A stretch of 64,000 bases of DNA from Salicibibacter cibi (GTDB taxonomy: Bacteria > Bacillota > Bacilli > Bacillales > Marinococcaceae). The translations under genes were made by a program, and so were the position numbers. How positions within the stretch are numbered: the stretch's first letter is position 1; the number at the start of each line of letters is the position of its first letter. The DNA is taken from the NCBI RefSeq assembly GCF_016495865.1, contig NZ_CP054706.1, forward strand, positions 1,550,001 through 1,614,000. Direction: 5' to 3'. The notes under the pieces are model-generated. The model was given only the letters and a program-made list of their open reading frames with translations, searched no databases and was not told the DNA's origin. This document shows positions 27,070 through 35,307 of the stretch, piece by piece.

Positions 27070-27094
27070 TGGGCGAAAAGCCAAGTTTTCTAAC
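27070..27094 (-). repeat. Two-hairpin dispersed repeat, copy 7 (fragment)
   Basis: Only the outer end remains, GGCGAAAAGCCAAGTTTTCTAAC, identical to that end of copies 3, 6 and 8. The second hairpin is missing. Confidence 0.7.
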
Positions 27095-27411
27095 TGGGCG
27101 TTCGTCAAGCGCGTTCCGGGGATGTTACGCATAGGATATCAAGAACCATATCCTCAAAGGGTTCCACCTTTTTTGGAAGAAAGGTTTAGTTAGCCGGAGA
27201 TCTTCGTCTCCGGTTTCTGTCATTTGGACAACCCTGTTTCCGTTTTGTCACTCATGCCTATGCGCAATCCATTCATGAAGCCCGAAATTGGAGAAGTGCG
27301 CTCTGCACGGTCGGCATGGAGCCGCCATAAACGGAATGAACCATCTGTCACGGTCGCCATGGAGCGACTCGCTGTGCTATAATGTGACAGGGTTTAAAGG
27401 AGGGTAACTTT
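27095..27411. other. Non-coding stretch before the yphE-like gene
   Basis: No gene seen. It holds a hairpin CCGGAGA/TCTCCGG at 27194-27213 followed by TTTCTG, a possible weak terminator. Two near-identical 17-mers, CACGGTCGGCATGGAGC (about 27307) and CACGGTCGCCATGGAGC (about 27350), lie ~43 bases apart. An extended minus-10, TGCTATAAT, ends at 27383 and probably serves the next gene. Confidence 0.5.
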
Positions 27412-27612
27412 GTGAGCGCGTTAGATACAATGTGGCTTTCTTTTGTCGGTTTATTTCTCATGTTCGTCTCCTCCATCACTGCATTGCTTGGCCGCCAGAA
27501 ACTGTCCGGTTTTTTTCGGTTTCTCGTCCTTGCTTTTTCATTCATTTGCTTATTGGTGGCCGGGATTATCATGCTCGTTGTTGTATTGCCGGGCTCAAGG
27601 GCTGATTTATAG
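27412..27612 (+). CDS. Small membrane protein, DUF2768 family (YphE-like)
   Basis: 66 residues with two hydrophobic helices (about residues 7-23 and 32-58), the first containing MWLSFVGLFLMFVSSITALL. It starts with GTG at 27412 after AAAGGAGG. Length and position between gpsA and yphF correspond to yphE of B. subtilis, a DUF2768 protein of unknown function. It shares a base with the next frame's upstream end and is probably co-transcribed with the lipoprotein gene. Confidence 0.7.
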   Translation: MSALDTMWLSFVGLFLMFVSSITALLGRQKLSGFFRFLVLAFSFICLLVAGIIMLVVVLPGSRADL

Positions 27613-27626
27613 TGGAGGTGTCTCAC

Positions 27627-28355
27627 TTGCTGCGGCAATTAAGACGATTCGCGATCTTTGCTGTTTGTTTACTCATTGTCAGCGGTTGTTTTTATCCCCA
27701 AGATACCGAATCCGAAGATCACCAGGGCCATCCACAGGCGGAGCAACTTCAATCGGTGCAAACCGCCGTAGAGGAGTATCAATCTGCTCACGGGGTACCG
27801 CCGATTGATGATTTCGAAGGGGATACCAATCTGTACGAACGTTATCAAGTTGATTTCCAAGCACTTATTCCCGGCTATATGCAGGAAGCGCCTACCAGCT
27901 CCTATGAAAATGGCGGCAATTATCATTATACATTGATTAATGTGGAGGAAGATCCGGAAGTGCGGGTCATTGATGCGATAATCTTACAAGAAGCCCGGGA
28001 TGTTGAGCGAGACATTCGTGAATATGAGCGGGCGAATGAATTTCCGCCGATCGAAGATATGGTAGGCCCGGGTGTATTTTCATTGGATTATGAACGTTTA
28101 GGCTATGATGAGCCGCCAACGGTAGAGAGTCCTTATTTTGCGACGACACTGCCCCTGTATCTTGACGAGAGCGGGGAAGTCATCATTGATTACAGCAGCG
28201 ATTTGAACCGCATCCTTCAAGAAGGAGAGCCGGAAATCGGGGATGAAGATGATATTCGTTCGATTTTGACGGATGAGTTTGCCGTATCCCCTGTATTATC
28301 AAGGCCTTACACGATTGAAAATGGAGAACCGGCATTTACGGATAAAAGAGATTAA
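27627..28355 (+). CDS. yphF: YphF-like lipoprotein
   Basis: 242-residue lipoprotein. The TTG at 27627 lies 7 bases after GGAGGTG; an in-frame GTG at 27612 overlaps that ribosome site and is less likely. The signal sequence ends LIVSGC, so the Cys is lipidated. The mature part shows an internal duplication: VQTAVEEYQSAHGVPPIDD near residue 47 resembles VERDIREYERANEFPPIED near residue 128. It is strongly acidic. It matches yphF by position (before spoIVA) and length. Function is unknown. Confidence 0.75.
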   Translation: MLRQLRRFAIFAVCLLIVSGCFYPQDTESEDHQGHPQAEQLQSVQTAVEEYQSAHGVPPIDDFEGDTNLYERYQVDFQALIPGYMQEAPTSSYENGGNYHYTLINVEEDPEVRVIDAIILQEARDVERDIREYERANEFPPIEDMVGPGVFSLDYERLGYDEPPTVESPYFATTLPLYLDESGEVIIDYSSDLNRILQEGEPEIGDEDDIRSILTDEFAVSPVLSRPYTIENGEPAFTDKRD

Positions 28356-28367
28356 AGGTATTGTTCT

Positions 28368-28414
28368 AAACCTCTTTTTTTCTATCTATATATAGAGAGA
28401 AAGGGGTTTTTTAT
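28368..28414 (+). terminator. Terminator after yphF
   Basis: Long stem AACCTCTTTTTTTCTAT / ATAGAGAGAAAGGGGTT with wobble pairs, followed by TTTTTTAT. Confidence 0.75.
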
Positions 28415-28504
28415 ATGGCGATTGATCTCCCTTTATGAAAATAAAAATATGGACTTCATCCAATAGCGATTGGCATCTTAGCCAAGGAATTCGAATGATG
28501 AACG

Positions 28505-28533
28505 TCATAAAGATATGGACAACATCATATGAT
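28505..28533 (+). promoter_or_regulatory. Possible sigma-E promoter of spoIVA
   Basis: TCATAAA (28505-28511) and CATATGAT (28526-28533) with a 14-base spacer resemble the mother-cell sigma-E pattern, and spoIVA of B. subtilis is read by sigma-E. The transcript would carry repeat copy 8 in its leader. Confidence 0.45.
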
Positions 28534-28557
28534 GGAGTAGCAATCACACATTTCTTT

Positions 28558-28650
28558 GGCAGGTAAGGAAGTATAAATCAACTTTCTTACCTGCATAAGT
28601 GCAACTAAGGCATTTCGCCGTAAAAGCTTGGCGAAAAACCAAGTTTTCTA
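28558..28650 (-). repeat. Two-hairpin dispersed repeat, copy 8
   Basis: Reverse copy with GGCAGGTAAGGAAGT / ACTTTCTTACCTGC, TTTCGCCGTAAAAGCTTGGCGAAAA and the end AAGTTTTCTA. It lies between the possible sigma-E promoter and the spoIVA ribosome binding site. Confidence 0.9.
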
Positions 28651-28687
28651 GGAACGGAAGTGTATATTTTAGAACGGAGGGGATCTC

Positions 28688-30169
28688 GTGGAAAAAGTGG
28701 ATATCTTTAAGGATATCGCGGAACGCACAGGAGGGGATATTTACTTAGGCGTAGTCGGTGCTGTGCGGACGGGAAAATCTACATTTATCAAGAAATTTAT
28801 GGAACTTGCCGTCCTTCCGCACATGGATGATGAAACGGATCGAATTCGAACGCAGGATGAATTGCCGCAAAGCGCTGCGGGGAAAACGATTATGACAACA
28901 GAACCGAAATTTGTCCCGAATACAGCTGTAGAACTGCATGTAGATGAAGGTCTAGACGTCAATGTAAGGTTTGTTGATTGTGTCGGATATGCAGTGTCCG
29001 GGGCAAAGGGGTACGAAGATGAGCATGGCCCTCGTATGATCAATACCCCGTGGTACGAAGAGCCGATCCCGTTTCAAGAAGCAGCTGAAATCGGCACACG
29101 CAAGGTCATCCAGGAGCATTCAACCCTAGGTGTCGTCGTAACGTCGGATGGAACAATCGGCGAATTGCCACGGGAAGAATACGTGGAAGCGGAAGAACGT
29201 GTTATCGAAGAATTAAAAGAAGTGGGTAAACCGTTTATCGTGATCGTGAATTCAACGCAGCCCCATCATCCGGATACAAGGGAGCTCCAACATCATCTCG
29301 AAGAGACCCATGATGTTCCCGTGCTTCCTTTAAGTGTGGAGTCCATGTCCGAACACGACATTTACCGTGTGCTCAGAGAAGTGCTTTTTGAATTTCCGGT
29401 GCACGAGGTGAACGTAAACCTACCCAGCTGGGTTATGGTTCTCAATGAAGATCACTGGTTGCGCAGGGAGTATGAAGAATCGGTAAAAGATACGGTGAGA
29501 GATATTAAAAGGCTTCGCGATGTCGATCGTGTCGTTGGCCATTTTGGTGAGGATTACGAATTTATTGATTCAGCTTCCCTCGCAGGGATGGAAATGGGGA
29601 TGGGCGTTGCAGATATCGATTTGTTTGCACCGGACGATCTTTATGACCGGATTCTAAAAGAAGTTGTCGGTGTAGAAATACGGGGAAAAGATCATCTCTT
29701 GCAATTGATGCAAGATTTCGCCCATGCAAAAAGCGAATACGATCTTGTCTCCGATTCGTTGAAAATGGTAAGACAAACCGGCTATGGCATTGCGGCTCCG
29801 GCCCTTGCCGATATGAGTTTGGATGAGCCGGAAATCATTAGGCAAGGGTCACGCTTTGGGGTCCGCTTGCGTGCTGTTGCCCCGTCGATTCACATGATTA
29901 AAGTGGATGTCGAGTCAGAGTTTGCTCCGATCATCGGTACGGAAAAACAAAGCGAAGAACTTGTCCGTTACCTCATGCAAGATTTTGAAGAAAATCCACT
30001 CTCGATTTGGAATTCCGATATCTTTGGCAGATCGTTGAATTCCATTGTACGAGAAGGGATCCAGGCAAAAATATCGCTCATGCCCGAGAACGCACGCTAT
30101 AAGCTGAAAGAAACCCTGGAGCGAATTATTAATGAAGGCTCGGGTGGTTTGATCGCGATAATTCTTTAA
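28688..30169 (+). CDS. spoIVA: Stage IV sporulation protein A, spore coat base ATPase
   Basis: Mother-cell protein that polymerises on the forespore surface using ATP and forms the base for the coat. The Walker A motif GAVRTGKSTFIKKF is near residue 25, followed by DETDRIRTQDELPQSAAGKT, and the Walker B-like RFVDCVGYAVSGAKG is near residue 97. Middle and C-terminal domains are conserved, the end reading NEGSGGLIAIIL, whose last residues matter for membrane localisation in B. subtilis. Length is 493 residues against 492. GTG at 28688 follows CGGAGGGG. Confidence 0.96.
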   Translation: MEKVDIFKDIAERTGGDIYLGVVGAVRTGKSTFIKKFMELAVLPHMDDETDRIRTQDELPQSAAGKTIMTTEPKFVPNTAVELHVDEGLDVNVRFVDCVGYAVSGAKGYEDEHGPRMINTPWYEEPIPFQEAAEIGTRKVIQEHSTLGVVVTSDGTIGELPREEYVEAEERVIEELKEVGKPFIVIVNSTQPHHPDTRELQHHLEETHDVPVLPLSVESMSEHDIYRVLREVLFEFPVHEVNVNLPSWVMVLNEDHWLRREYEESVKDTVRDIKRLRDVDRVVGHFGEDYEFIDSASLAGMEMGMGVADIDLFAPDDLYDRILKEVVGVEIRGKDHLLQLMQDFAHAKSEYDLVSDSLKMVRQTGYGIAAPALADMSLDEPEIIRQGSRFGVRLRAVAPSIHMIKVDVESEFAPIIGTEKQSEELVRYLMQDFEENPLSIWNSDIFGRSLNSIVREGIQAKISLMPENARYKLKETLERIINEGSGGLIAIIL

Positions 30170-30172
30170 TAA

Positions 30173-30206
30173 CGTTCCTCCGTTCATCGGGGGTTCGTTT
30201 TTTTTG
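30173..30206 (+). terminator. Terminator of spoIVA
   Basis: Imperfect stem CGTTCCTCCG / CGGGGGTTCG (two central T-T mismatches) followed by TTTTTTTT. Confidence 0.7.
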
Positions 30207-30449
30207 CCAAGGGAGTGCAGGAAGGAAAAAACCGTTAGCTCGCCAATCGAAGAAAATAGAATCGCAAATTCGATCGCGGATACTGTTTTGTCCCGAAATT
30301 TGACATATTTCACACCACTTCTCCCATAGTCGAATTCAAGCCGCCGTGTGGGGGCTTTTTTTAATTATACTCTCATCCCCGAGCAAAAAATATTTCTTTT
30401 TCCTGCCATAGTGTTACAATAATAATAGCGTGCGAAAAGCGCGAATCGA
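30207..30449. other. Non-coding stretch where hbs would be expected
   Basis: B. subtilis has hbs (HU protein) between spoIVA and folE. No HU-like reading frame is present here on either strand. A hairpin AGCCGCC/GGGGGCT at about 30332-30350 followed by a T run is seen, and little else. Confidence 0.6.
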
Positions 30450-30478
30450 TTGCTTTTAAGCATTTGCTGTGCTAAAAT
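30450..30478 (+). promoter_or_regulatory. Sigma-A promoter of folE-mtrB
   Basis: TTGCTT (30450-30455) and TAAAAT (30473-30478) are separated by exactly 17 bases; folE starts 38 bases later. Confidence 0.65.
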
Positions 30479-30515
30479 CTCTAGCGATTAACCAGTAGTG
30501 GTAGGAGGTTCAAAA

Positions 30516-31070
30516 ATGGACCATGAAAAAATACAAGCAGCGGTTCGGCAATTGCTTGAAGCAGTTGGTGATGACCCGGACCGTGAAGGTGTGTTGGAAA
30601 CGCCCGCGCGTGTTGCGCGCATGTACGAAGAAATTTTCAGCGGTCTTCATGAAGATCCGGAAACCCATTTGCGCACAATTTTCGGTGAAGAACACGAGGA
30701 GCTCGTACTCGTGAAAGATATCACTTTTTATTCTATGTGCGAACATCACCTTCTTCCTTTTTTTGGACAGGCACATATTGGATATATCCCGAAGAACGGG
30801 ATGGTAACAGGACTCAGCAAGCTTGCCCGTGCGGTGGAAACGGTGGCGCGCAGGCCGCAGTTACAAGAAAGGATCACTTCCGACGTTGCCAATGCCCTTG
30901 TGGAAACCCTTGACCCTCACGGTGTCATCGTTGTCGTTGAGGCTGAACACATGTGCATGACGATGCGGGGCATCAAAAAACCGGGGAGCACAACCGTTAC
31001 TTCTGCAGTACGCGGCGTTTTTGAAAAAGACGCTTCTTCTCGTTCGGAAGTGTTGGCTCTATTAAAATAA
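30516..31070 (+). CDS. folE: GTP cyclohydrolase I
   Basis: First enzyme of folate synthesis, making dihydroneopterin triphosphate from GTP. Zinc ligands are the Cys in [12 protein letters not shown] with the first following His, and the second Cys in [26 protein letters not shown] and [20 protein letters not shown] are family motifs. Length of 184 residues is usual. ATG 30516 follows TAGGAGG. It is cotranscribed with mtrB, 14 bases on, exactly as mtrA-mtrB in B. subtilis, a long-known pairing of folate synthesis with tryptophan control. Confidence 0.95.
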   Translation: MDHEKIQAAVRQLLEAVGDDPDREGVLETPARVARMYEEIFSGLHEDPETHLRTIFGEEHEELVLVKDITFYSMCEHHLLPFFGQAHIGYIPKNGMVTGLSKLARAVETVARRPQLQERITSDVANALVETLDPHGVIVVVEAEHMCMTMRGIKKPGSTTVTSAVRGVFEKDASSRSEVLALLK

Positions 31071-31084
31071 GGAGGTGTAGACGT

Positions 31085-31303
31085 TTGCGCGAAAACGATT
31101 TTTTTGTTGTCAAGGCAGAGGAAGACGGCGTTAACGTGATAGGACTTACACGGGGGAATACTACCCGTTTTCACCATTCCGAAAAGCTTGATGCGGGGGA
31201 AGTAATGATTGCTCAATTTACGGAGCATACTTCTGCCGTAAAAGTCCGGGGGAAAGCCACGATTCAAACCAGCCATGGGGAAATGAAAACAGAAGGTTCT
31301 TGA
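31085..31303 (+). CDS. mtrB: Tryptophan RNA-binding attenuation protein (TRAP)
   Basis: 72-residue subunit of the 11-mer ring that binds RNA with GAG and UAG triplets when tryptophan is bound. The conserved parts are [52 protein letters not shown] and IQTSHGEMK. Lys and Arg residues of the RNA contact (KVRGKA) are present. Starts with TTG at 31085 after AAGGAGGTG. Its expected target, a leader with twelve such triplets, is found before trpE at 40644-40723. Confidence 0.96.
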   Translation: MRENDFFVVKAEEDGVNVIGLTRGNTTRFHHSEKLDAGEVMIAQFTEHTSAVKVRGKATIQTSHGEMKTEGS

Positions 31304-31412
31304 GCGTGGATTTCTTCGGGAGAATGAGGGAACTGTGCTATAATAACAACGGTTATCTTAATCTAGAAAGGCGACAAACGCCTGCGAGGTCATCCGGAAC
31401 GGAGGAACAACG

Positions 31413-32192
31413 ATGGAATGTGTGCGGACAGAGCAAAAACAGCTGAAGTGTGCGACGGAGAAATTTAATAAACTTTCCCATCATCCGTTTTTGGTTACGT
31501 ACGGAATCGAACCAAATCATGATGAGGATAAAACAATTTTATTATTGCACGCGATTGAGAACCATGATTTTGATTGGGTGGATAAATCGGAACGGGTCAC
31601 CACCGCGATGCTTGTCGAAGCCGCACTTACTGCCCATGAACATATTCCATTACATAACAACGACACCGCAGAAGTAAAAAAAAATCAATTAACGGTGTTG
31701 GCTGGGGATTTATACAGCAGTTTGTACTATTATCGGCTGGCAAAAATGGCGGATATACCGCTCATCCGTTTGTTCAGCGAATCCATCCAAACAATGAACG
31801 ATGCCAAGGCGTGTTTACACTCCCACAATTGGAAAACTGCGGAGGAACTTGAGCAATTAATCGTGGATATGGAATCCACACTGATTGTTAATTTGGCAAA
31901 ATTTTACCGTCAAGAGATGATCCTTCGAACCGCTCCCCATTTTTTGGCAATAAAAAGAATGAAAGAGACGATACAGACAATTGAGGAAGGAGGCGCGCAG
32001 GGTCAAGAATCGCCGATCCCGCTCTCTCCATTGTTGTCGGGACAACGTCCATATGAAGAAAGACATTTCCTGAAGAAAAACCTCAAAACGGTGTTAACGA
32101 AGCAGCAAACACTTCTGCAAGAAGGGCTGGAAAACGTTAGAGATAACCTGCCCGCTCTTCTTTCGGACCGAATAATGGCGGTCCTCCCCTGA
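31413..32192 (+). CDS. hepS: Heptaprenyl diphosphate synthase component 1
   Basis: Small subunit of the two-part enzyme making the C35 side chain of menaquinone; it works with HepT, encoded 3 kb downstream. Helical protein of 259 residues. It is recognised by position after mtrB, and by AALTAHEHIPLHNND and QLTVLAGDLYSSLYYYRLAK, typical of HepS. It has no DDxxD motif of its own, as expected for this subunit. GGAGGAAC precedes ATG 31413. The sequence diverges more between species than that of HepT, so the call leans partly on gene order. Confidence 0.85.
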   Translation: MECVRTEQKQLKCATEKFNKLSHHPFLVTYGIEPNHDEDKTILLLHAIENHDFDWVDKSERVTTAMLVEAALTAHEHIPLHNNDTAEVKKNQLTVLAGDLYSSLYYYRLAKMADIPLIRLFSESIQTMNDAKACLHSHNWKTAEELEQLIVDMESTLIVNLAKFYRQEMILRTAPHFLAIKRMKETIQTIEEGGAQGQESPIPLSPLLSGQRPYEERHFLKKNLKTVLTKQQTLLQEGLENVRDNLPALLSDRIMAVLP

Positions 32193-32224
32193 TCGGTGAT
32201 CACTGTACAAAAGGGTGTATTCAA

Positions 32225-32983
32225 ATGAATAAAAGCAAAGAAAACCACGTGCATGACGTTTTCGAGTCGATCTCAAACCGATATGACCGCATGAATGGCG
32301 TGATCAGTTTAAAGATGCACACCCGATGGAGAAATGACATGATGAAGCGCATCCATTTTCCCCCTGTTTCAAATGTATTGGATGTGTGCGCGGGGACTGC
32401 AGATTGGACGATTGCGAGTGGCGGCCATCTTCAAGGCGGAGAAGCGATCGGCATTGACTTCAGTGAACGAATGTTGGAGGTGGGAAGGGAAAAAGTCCGG
32501 AAAGCCGGATTGGAAAACGTTCGTTTAATCCATGGGAACGCCAGCCGACTGCCTTTCAGTGCCGATTTGTTTGATGTCGTAACCATAGGATTTGGATTAC
32601 GGAACGTCCCGGACCCGCACTTGGCGTTAAGAGAGATGCTGCGTGTGCTCAAACCGGGTGGACAAGTCCTTTGCCTGGAAACATCCCAACCGGAAAACGT
32701 GTTTTTTCGTCCTCTATACGGCTTTTATTTTCAACGTATCATGCCAAAACTCGGGAAATGGTTTACCGGTACGGATAAATATGAATGGTTGAATGAATCT
32801 ACGATGAATTTCCCAAACAAACAAACGCTTGCCGATTGGTTTGCCGGTGCCGGTTTTGAAAATGTCGGTTATTGTAGCTATGCTTGCGGGGCAGCTGCCG
32901 GGCACTGGGGGTATAAACCAGGGAGAAAAGGGTCTGCAGATCCCCACGTCCCACATCTAGAAAAGAGAGGGAAACTTGTGTGA
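32225..32983 (+). CDS. menG: Demethylmenaquinone methyltransferase
   Basis: SAM-dependent methyltransferase for the last step of menaquinone synthesis (UbiE/MenG family). N-terminal FESISNRYDRMNGVISLKMH, SAM motif VLDVCAGTADWTIA near residue 54, GIDFSERMLEVGREK, and ITIGFGLRNVPDPHLALREM-like core with FGLRNV are all present. Length of 252 residues is a little longer than usual through a polar C-terminal tail after WGYKPGRK. The next gene's GTG start overlaps its stop, so the downstream prenyltransferase is coupled. Confidence 0.93.
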   Translation: MNKSKENHVHDVFESISNRYDRMNGVISLKMHTRWRNDMMKRIHFPPVSNVLDVCAGTADWTIASGGHLQGGEAIGIDFSERMLEVGREKVRKAGLENVRLIHGNASRLPFSADLFDVVTIGFGLRNVPDPHLALREMLRVLKPGGQVLCLETSQPENVFFRPLYGFYFQRIMPKLGKWFTGTDKYEWLNESTMNFPNKQTLADWFAGAGFENVGYCSYACGAAAGHWGYKPGRKGSADPHVPHLEKRGKLV

Positions 32984-33843
32984 TACGGAAAATTAGGATC
33001 ATATTCGAAATGATAAAATTTGAACATACCATTTTCGCGCTTCCTTTCGCATATATGGGGATGATTCTCGGGAGCTTTGAAATTAACGGGAGTTGGCCAA
33101 CCCTCTCGCAATGGATTTGGGTAACCGTCGCCATGTTTGGAGCCAGAAGTGCAGCCATGAGTTTAAATCGGCTGATTGATGCAACCATTGACAAACGCAA
33201 TCCGCGTACGGCTGAGCGGGCAATACCTGCCGGTCTTATTACTTACCTCGAAATCATTGCTTTTATCATTGTTTCTTTTGCTTTGTTTTTTACGGCCGCT
33301 TTTCAATTGAACATGCTCGCTGTGTACTTGCTGCCGATCGCGGTTTTCTTTTTGACGTTTTATTCTTATACGAAGCGGTTTACGTGGCTATGCCATTTTA
33401 TTCTCGGCATGACGATTGCCATTGCCCCTTTAGGGGGGTGGGTCGGAGCAACAGGCGGATTGCACCCCGAAAGCTTTTTGCTTTTCTTGGCCGTTATGTT
33501 TTGGACGGCCGGTTTTGATATTATTTATGCAACCCAAGATGTTGAGCATGATAAATCGGTAGGCCTTTACTCCGTACCGGCCCGCTTTGGCATTAAGCGT
33601 GCCTTGCAAACAGCCAGAGGGAGCCATATTGTGAGCATTGTTGCGCTTTTTTCCCTCTTTTTCTTATCGGAGCTTGGTATTGTATATTTAATCGGGGCTT
33701 GTATATCGGCAGCGATTATGATTTACGAGCATTCACTCGTATCCGAGAGTGATCTTTCAAATGTAAATGTGGCTTTCTTTACAATGAACGGCATCGTCAG
33801 TATGGTGATGTTGGCATTTACGATTGGAGATTTTATTCTATGA
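32980..33843 (+). CDS. UbiA-family prenyltransferase (menaquinone, MqnP-like)
   Basis: Membrane prenyltransferase with about eight helices. The first Asp-rich motif is NRLIDATIDKRNPRTAERAI near residue 63, and the second is DIIYATQDVEHDKSVGLYS near residue 182. Both fit UbiA enzymes that attach a polyprenyl chain to an aromatic acid. The sequence resembles 4-hydroxybenzoate-type transferases more than MenA. With UbiX- and MqnA-type genes directly following, the most likely role is prenylating the naphthoate of the futalosine pathway (MqnP). Start GTG 32980 overlaps the menG stop; its own stop overlaps the next ATG. Confidence 0.85.
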   Translation: MIRKIRIIFEMIKFEHTIFALPFAYMGMILGSFEINGSWPTLSQWIWVTVAMFGARSAAMSLNRLIDATIDKRNPRTAERAIPAGLITYLEIIAFIIVSFALFFTAAFQLNMLAVYLLPIAVFFLTFYSYTKRFTWLCHFILGMTIAIAPLGGWVGATGGLHPESFLLFLAVMFWTAGFDIIYATQDVEHDKSVGLYSVPARFGIKRALQTARGSHIVSIVALFSLFFLSELGIVYLIGACISAAIMIYEHSLVSESDLSNVNVAFFTMNGIVSMVMLAFTIGDFIL

Positions 33844-34436
33844 AGCAACGACAGCCGATTTATACGGTAGGGATGACTGGTGCAAGTGGATCGATTTATG
33901 GGGTTCGTCTCGTCCAAACGTTGTTAAAACAAGGAGTGAAGGTTCACTTTCTTATGTCCGGCGCCGCCTGGCAAGTATTTGAGCAGGAACTTGAGTTGGA
34001 TGTAACGGACAAAGAAGCTTGTTTGCATCATCTGTTTCCGGAAGGCGATCTGCATGTTCATGGATTGCAAAACTTTTCTGCGCCGGTCGCCAGCGGCTCC
34101 TATCGGAATGATGGAATGGTTATCGTCCCATGTTCGATGGGGACGTTATCAAAAATTGCCAACGGCAATTCCGGGAGTCTTCTTGAACGAAGTGCCGACG
34201 TTGCCCTGAAGGAAGGGCGTAAACTAGTGATCGTTCCCCGCGAAACACCTTTGCATGCTATCCATCTCGGAAATATGAAGGCCGTTGCAGAAGCGGGTGG
34301 GGTTATTATTCCGGCAATGCCCGGTTTTTATCACAGACCGAAGACGCTTGATGATCTCGTCGATTTTGTTGTCGGAAAAATACTGGATCGATTGGATGTC
34401 GAACATCAGCTCTTTACACGTTGGGGAGATGATTGA
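33840..34436 (+). CDS. UbiX-family flavin prenyltransferase (MqnM-like)
   Basis: Makes prenylated FMN, the cofactor of UbiD-type decarboxylases. Motifs: GMTGASGSIYGVRLVQTLL near residue 12, VPCSMGTLSKIANGNS near residue 98, and VPRETPLHAIHLGNMKAVAE near residue 139 with its Arg-Glu-Thr. Length of 198 residues is normal. In futalosine menaquinone clusters a UbiX relative (MqnM) works with a UbiD relative (MqnL); no UbiD-like gene is in this window. It overlaps the previous gene by ATGA and abuts the next, so it is within one operon. Confidence 0.88.
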   Translation: MKQRQPIYTVGMTGASGSIYGVRLVQTLLKQGVKVHFLMSGAAWQVFEQELELDVTDKEACLHHLFPEGDLHVHGLQNFSAPVASGSYRNDGMVIVPCSMGTLSKIANGNSGSLLERSADVALKEGRKLVIVPRETPLHAIHLGNMKAVAEAGGVIIPAMPGFYHRPKTLDDLVDFVVGKILDRLDVEHQLFTRWGDD

Positions 34437-35294
34437 ATGGTACGTGTCGGTGAAATCCTTTATACAAACGTACACCCTTTCTTTTTTTACATGGATCGGG
34501 AAAAATTAAGCGCTCATAGCCGGTTCATCCCAAGCATACCGGCGAGGTTAAATGATGCGATGAGCCGGGGGGAAATCGACGTTGGCGCGATCTCGTCTTT
34601 CGCTTACGGGAAAGACGCCGAGAATTTGGTCCTTATGCCTGATCTGGCCGTTACGTCCCATGGGTCCGTCGGATCGATCTTTCTTTTCTCGAAGGTTCCC
34701 ATTGAAGAATTGGATGGAAAAAAAATCGCGCTTACCCATAGTTCAGCAACTTCCACGCATCTTTTGAAAATCATTTTGCAACGTTTCTATGGGCACGAAA
34801 AACTCAGCTATACAACGATGATGCCCGTATACCAGGATATGATAGCTGAACATGATGCTTGTTTGTTGATCGGGGATGATGCCATCCAAGCGAGTTGGCT
34901 CGAACAAGGGCAGATGTATGTTTATGACTTGGGGGAAAAATGGTATCATTTCACAAAGATGCCGATGACGTTTGCCGTGTTCGCGATGCGAAAACAAGCG
35001 CTTGAGCAGGAACCGGAAGCTTTAAAAGCGCTATATTATGATTGGAAGCAAAGTGAGGAACAGGCCCGTGCGGACGACTATGAACAATTGGCTCATTCGG
35101 TCGTGAAAGATCATGGCGGAAACGTTCGTTTTTGGCAAGGATATTTCCGGAAATTGCAGTACCGATTCGGACCCAGGGAACAACGGGGCCTTCTTCATTT
35201 TTACCGACTGGGCTTTGAAGAAGGGTATTTGCCTTACGATGTCGATCATTTGAACGTGTGGGACATCGACATAGGCATTCATTCCATTAATTGA
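34437..35294 (+). CDS. mqnA: Chorismate dehydratase, futalosine pathway
   Basis: Periplasmic-binding-protein-like fold enzyme that removes water from chorismate to give 3-enolpyruvylbenzoate, the entry to futalosine menaquinone synthesis. Family features: VRVGEILYTNVHPFFF at the start, ARLNDAMSRGEIDVGAISSF near residue 36, PDLAVTSHGSVGSIFLFSK near residue 67, LTHSSATSTHLLKIIL near residue 99, and LLIGDDAI. Length of 285 residues fits MqnA. It starts directly at the stop of the UbiX-type gene. Its substrate is made by the aro genes 3-15 kb downstream. Confidence 0.88.
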   Translation: MVRVGEILYTNVHPFFFYMDREKLSAHSRFIPSIPARLNDAMSRGEIDVGAISSFAYGKDAENLVLMPDLAVTSHGSVGSIFLFSKVPIEELDGKKIALTHSSATSTHLLKIILQRFYGHEKLSYTTMMPVYQDMIAEHDACLLIGDDAIQASWLEQGQMYVYDLGEKWYHFTKMPMTFAVFAMRKQALEQEPEALKALYYDWKQSEEQARADDYEQLAHSVVKDHGGNVRFWQGYFRKLQYRFGPREQRGLLHFYRLGFEEGYLPYDVDHLNVWDIDIGIHSIN

Positions 35295-35307
35295 AAGGGA
35301 AACCGCC

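Noticed and set aside
27307..27366. 17-base direct repeat CACGGTCG(G/C)CATGGAGC as an operator
   Set aside because: Only two copies, upstream of an uncharacterised small gene; no regulator can be named, so it is noted in the feature list only.
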